DNA of 64,000 nt from Dryas octopetala (Eukaryota; Streptophyta; Magnoliopsida; Rosales; Rosaceae), in assembly GCA_963921425.1 (NCBI GenBank), contig OY992838.1, forward strand, positions 19,571,861-19,635,860, written 5' to 3'. The first letter of the stretch is position 1. Each line of letters begins with the position of its first letter. The notes below the pieces were generated by a model, which was given only the letters and a program-made list of their open reading frames with translations, ran no database searches and was not told the origin of the DNA. Below are positions 59,749 through 64,000 of this stretch, in pieces. Position numbers and translations under genes: made by a program.

Positions 59749-60718
59749 GGTGATCGGACTGATAAGAAAGATACAAGTGCCTTTAATACGTGGAAAGATA
59801 TCATCATTCCTGGGAATGTCGATGATGGGATGACTACAAATGGGGCCACCCTTGTCCGCCCTTTGCCACTATCAAAGCGAAAGTATCTAGCAAACTATTT
59901 AGGCCGTGCACAAGGAAAGGTTGGCCGTCTTAAGTTGATAGAGCTTTCAAAGCAATTTCCAGATAAGGTACATTGTCTTCTGTTGCTTCTTGATTGACTG
60001 AATGAGAATATTTCATTTGTGGCATTTTATATATGTTCATCTAGTTTCCAGCTTTAATGTGGAGTTCAGTTCAAACATGAAGTTTGAGATATTTATAGTC
60101 TGTCTGCACTGTAGATATTTTCTGTGGAAAAAATACTTTGTACCCACTTATTTTAAACTTTGTGGACCAGTGGACCAAAGCAGAGGAGAGTCTATTTGGT
60201 GCATTTCCTTTAAGCATGATTAGTGCAGATAAATGGTTGGAACTTTTAAGCACACACATTTTCTATATCCTTAGCAAAAAAAAAAAAAAAAAAAAAACCA
60301 ACATGTTTTTTTATAATTTTTGAAAATGTTATGCTGGAATTGATGATACTGCACAGGCACACAGTCCTGTTGGTGCTTGGATTTTAAATTTCAGATTATA
60401 ACATTTAGCTATGGGTACTGCTTTAAGCTGTATTTGAATTTGCTAGACTTGCATTGTGTTTGACCCATTGGACATAATTACTTTCAATTGATGAATTAGG
60501 AATACCTTTAATTCTTGTGCTCTTATTATTAAGGAGAAAGATTCAAAATAAGCCTTATTGATATTATAAACAGTTGGAATGTCCAGAGTTGAAGTTCAGT
60601 GGCCCTGACAAATTGGGAAAGATAGATTATTTTGAACACCTGCGCAATGCCAAGTTCTGCCTTGCTCCCCGTGGGGAATCATCTTGGACTCTTCGATTTT
60701 ATGAGGCTTTCTTTGTGG

Positions 60719-60770
<52 letters not shown>

Positions 60771-61297
60771 CCATATAAACATATTAGTCTTGTAGAAATA
60801 ATGCTTTGTTTCTGCTATAGGAGTGTGTCCCAGTGATATTATCAGATCAAGCAGAACTGCCTTTTCAGAATGTTGTTGACTACAGCCAGATATCAATTAA
60901 ATGGCCATCCAGTCAAATAGGTACTGAGCTTTTGCAGTACCTAGAGTCAATACCAGGTGAAATGCGGCATTCCTTTCTCATCTTGCGTTGGTTAATGCAT
61001 ACTTCAGCATATCTAGCGAAACTTTATGCCCATTTTTTTTTTTTGGTCTGTTTTTTCTCTCCCGCAGATGAAGATATAGAGGGGATGATAAGCCGTGGTA
61101 GACAAGTAAGATGTTTATGGGCCTATGCTTCAGAATCAGCTTCGTGTTCTGCAATGCATGCTATTCTTTGGGAACTTCAGAGGAAACTCAGGCTGTTTCA
61201 ACAGTCAACTGAAACATTCTGGCTGCACAATGGATCTATTGTAAATAGAAACTTAGTCGAATTTTCTGATTGGAGACCTCCAATGCCGTTGCCTTGA
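59749..61297 (+). pseudogene. Exostosin/GT47-family glycosyltransferase, C-terminal exons only
   Basis: GT47 enzymes are Golgi type II membrane proteins that build wall polysaccharides or glycoproteins. Four exons are read: 59749-59967 (GDRTDKKDTSAFNTWKDIII, LPLSKRKYLANYLGRAQGK), 60574-60717 (YFEHLRNAKFCLAPRGESSW, the nucleotide-sugar binding signature), 60821-60956 (ECVPVILSDQAELPFQNVVD) and 61068-61297, ending SDWRPPMPLP. All splice sites and phases fit and the frame is intact for about 240 codons. It resembles the Arabidopsis At1g21480-type exostosin protein. The N-terminal exons (signal anchor and first half) are absent; upstream lies the truncated GCP2 copy. It is thus a 5'-truncated gene unless an alternative promoter or remote exons exist. 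The intron at 60718 carries a (CT)n tract. Confidence 0.88.
60719..60768. repeat. CT microsatellite in GT47 intron
   Basis: A (TC)n run of about 48 bp immediately after a splice donor. Confidence 0.9.
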
Positions 61298-61739
61298 TTT
61301 AATTATGCTTAGATTGATCTATACAGCTTCCTTGTATAATTTCTTTGTGCATCTCTAAAGTTCATATGTTCATGTTTTTTTTCATTGCTTATTTTTTGTT
61401 GTATATTGTTGATTGATATATTTTAGGGTTAGTGACAAGTGTCAGGGTCTCACATATTGCAGAACATCTCTCTCCACCTTAATCTCGACCGAATTTATCT
61501 TTGAGTTCTCTTTTCCCTGCTTTTTCTAGTATAAATAAAATAAATGAACACAAACTTATTCAATCCAAAATGCAACCATTTCCTTGTAACACAAGAAAAT
61601 ACAAGGTGCTTTCTGTCACACTCACTCAACAGGAAGAGAAAATTTTCCACGCCACAAGTTGTGTTCTTGAATCAACTAAAATATTACAGGAAGTCTAAAT
61701 TCATATCTCTTCTCTTCTACTTCTAAAGTGGTAGAGGAA

Positions 61740-62000
61740 ATGAGAACAGCCATGTTAACTAGTTGCAGCTTTTCTTGGACCTACCAGCTGCAAGCAATCC
61801 CTTCCCACAATTTGCTTGTTCAGTCTTCATTGGAACATGGAACTTGTAGAACAAAAGCTGACTCAAGTTCAAGAGAAAGTGGTTTGGTTAATGGAGAAGC
61901 TGAGAAGTTCTCTGGGATTTTGAACAGAAGATCAGTGTTACTGTCTGCAGGAGTTTCTTTGGTTTCTTCTGCAGTGTTGGGTTTTCCAAATGAGGGCTTG
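61740..62000 (+). CDS. First exon of a PsbP-domain thylakoid lumen protein (PPD4-like), partial
   Basis: 87 codons from ATG 61740. The sequence is Ser-rich and basic like a plastid transit peptide, then LNRRSVLLSAGVSLVSSAVL, a twin-Arg plus hydrophobic thylakoid-transfer signal, then GFPNEGL. The twin-Arg block and following residues resemble PsbP-domain protein 4 (Arabidopsis At1g77090), whose mature part begins just after. A GT donor fits after 62000 (ggcttg|gttcat). No further exons (for example VKQGLLAGRIPGLSEPDE) are found in the remaining 2 kb, so either the first intron is long and the gene continues past the window or only this exon survives. Confidence 0.6.
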
Positions 62001-64000
62001 GTTCATGTAGTTCGGGCAATTTTTCACTTTTGTCCTTGTAATTTTCGTACCTGTAATTTTAATTTTGTCAAATGCATTCATGTAGTTATCAACAGTGTTT
62101 AGGCTAAATCAAGATTTCTATCAAATTAATTGACAAAATGCCCACGTGCAAGGGTATTTCAATCTTTTTGGGTTGGAGAGAAGTACTATTATAATGTCAT
62201 AAACCCACACAAAAAGACAGAAATAGCCCAGCACACGTGCACCACTCGAGCATCAATAATTTGAATTAGATCTTAATTAATGTAGTCGTTAACTTGTGAA
62301 TACATAATTAAACAGTTAATTAGAAATAGGTTTAATTTTGGAAGACCATTCGAACTAAAATAACAGTTAATTAAACAGTTAATTAACAGTTAATTTCTAA
62401 AATCATAATTAAACAGTTAATTTCTAAAATCATATAGAAATTTAGATTTGTACTTAAATCTAATTTTTTAGGTTATGGTCCAAAAAATAGACTTGTTAAA
62501 GATTTTGACTCATATTATCTCTTAAAATTAAGATAATTAATATGAATTAATTTTAAAAATTATGAAAGATAATATCCGTTAGGACATTTTTTATTTTTAA
62601 ATTGTTTAATTAAAACATTCAAGATTATCTAGTTTTTATGTTTTATAATTTAAAATAATAAAAGATAATATCCGTTTAAATTATACAAATATCAAAACAA
62701 TGCATTAACCCAAAAAATCGAAAATAATCAAACAAGTAAAAAAAAAAAGTATATATAAGTACATTTCAATTGTACCAATACCTATGTTTATATATATATA
62801 TATATGTGTGTGTAAATTTCAATTGTACCAATACCTGGCTTGGTATATATATACACACATATTCGACTAGGTACGCACCTGATCCGAATGCTCGGTTTCA
62901 GTCACCGTTCGTTCAGCCATGCTGCTTCATTCCCCGAGTTTTAAGGGTAAATCCTCATATTTTCACCTTATTCCCTCCTAGGATATGAAATAAGCTTGGT
63001 GGAGGCATTATGTTAGGATTTAGCTCTGGAATTTTGGGCAAAACCCAAAATCTTAGAGCTAAACCATAACATAAACGCCAACAAACCATCAATCGATTGG
63101 TACAATCGAAATGTACCCATAAAGAATTTTTTCCTTATTTGATTATTTTCTATTTTTTAGGCTGATGCATTTTTATTAGATTAATATAATTTAAATCCCA
63201 CAATTAATTTTAGGATGATGTAATAATATTAGAATATTATAATATCATAATATGCTAATATTATAATATTAAGATAATATAAACTAGGATAATATTATGA
63301 TAATACTAGAATAATATTAAGATTTAAATATTATTAATTTTAGGATAATATTAGACATTTTTTAAATTAAAAATATCTTGACAATATTTTTGGACCTCAG
63401 TCAAAAATTAAAAAACATTAAAGTATTAATCTAAGAGAGGGAACAAAAATTGGACCGGCCTGTAAATGGCTCTTAATTAAAAGTTGAAATTTGATTTGTA
63501 CTTATAGTTATAATCAATATTTGCTCAAGCCCAAAGCCCAAGTGAGTTGAATTTAGGTAAAGCCTAAAATCATAAATATTAAATATTTATATTTTGGAAA
63601 TATTAATTATAAATACATATATATATAATAAGATATTTGACTTGGTAAATTAGTTTTGAATAAAACTAACAACCAAAATATGATCAACCAAGTTTGACTT
63701 GACATTTTATTTAGAATAAATAAATAATAAAATGAAAATATATCAACAACTCATCTCACCCTACATGGCCGACCCACTCTAGGATTATTAGGAAAATTAG
63801 TTTTCTACTTACACTATAAATAAATATTATTTATCCTTAATAAAAGTAAGAGTGAGTCCACATAAGATTCTGACTTTCAAAGTACGTTCTTTCACTTTCT
63901 GAGAGTTTGAGAAAGAGTAGAAAAGATAGCAAAGCCATCCATAGGGCAAACGACCACACCAGAGTGAAAAGAGACTTGATTGATAACTAGCACTCTTGAT
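62001..64000. other. AT-rich intergenic or intronic DNA
   Basis: No exon recognised. It includes tandem 'aacagttaatt' words at 62360-62430, TA repeats near 62792 and a strong 76-bp hairpin at 63004-63079. At about 63810-64000 a CTATAAATA box followed by leader-like sequence could be an LTR or gene promoter that continues past the window. Confidence 0.45.
63004..63079. repeat. Short perfect-style hairpin
   Basis: Arms of about 34 bp (GGCATTATGTTAGG.TTTAG, then GCTCT...ATTTTGGG) pair with the complement after a loop of about 4-6 bases, with only a few mismatches. A MITE remnant is the simplest explanation. Confidence 0.65.

Overview
The window is nuclear DNA from a flowering plant, most likely a eudicot. 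It is intron-rich and AT-rich between genes, and holds plant organellar-type PPR genes, an endomembrane small heat-shock protein, a plastid atpH fragment and many plant transposon families. I cannot name the species from sequence alone. No tRNA, rRNA or CRISPR was found.

Region by region. 0-5.4 kb is repeat-rich: a possible solo LTR, an orphan duplicate of a heat-shock promoter, a fold-back element and a nuclear copy of plastid atpH. 5.5-6.6 kb is an intact ER-type small heat-shock gene with clear heat-shock elements and a TATA box. 7.9-9.5 kb (minus) is a frameshifted PPR pseudogene with a Mutator-like element just upstream of its start. 10.5-18.5 kb is nested retroelements: a LINE split by a solo LTR, a 5' LTR with primer site, and a broken Ty1/copia element holding a hAT MITE. 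18.5-20.5 kb has a K+ channel ankyrin fragment joined to an LTR fragment, plus two Mutator-like elements. 21.8-27.4 kb (minus) holds pseudogenes of VPS45 and of the dehydroquinate dehydratase/shikimate dehydrogenase enzyme. 27.8-29.7 kb (minus) is an intact 628-aa PPR gene. 30-34 kb has nested hAT MITEs, a fold-back element and a fresh 204-bp tandem repeat.

The most striking part is 33.9-61.3 kb. A complete 21-coding-exon gene for gamma-tubulin complex component 2 (GCP2; predicted 706 aa) lies at 36.5-44.9 kb. A block upstream of it (33907-34930) recurs downstream (45730-47207), and its first nine coding exons recur at 53241-59189. That partial copy stops inside an exon and abuts the C-terminal exons of an exostosin-type (GT47) glycosyltransferase that lack their own 5' exons. 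The paralogous blocks serve as empty sites: a LINE tail in the second upstream block and a 2.5-kb Mutator-like element in the second GCP2 copy both arrived after the duplication. The Mutator-like element carries a tandemly doubled piece resembling, in inverse orientation, the solo LTR nested inside it.

The working genes are ordinary housekeeping or stress genes: ER chaperone, organellar RNA editing or processing, microtubule nucleation and thylakoid lumen protein. They do not form a shared pathway. The interest lies in how duplication, element insertion and capture have reshaped the locus and produced truncated and chimeric gene structures.
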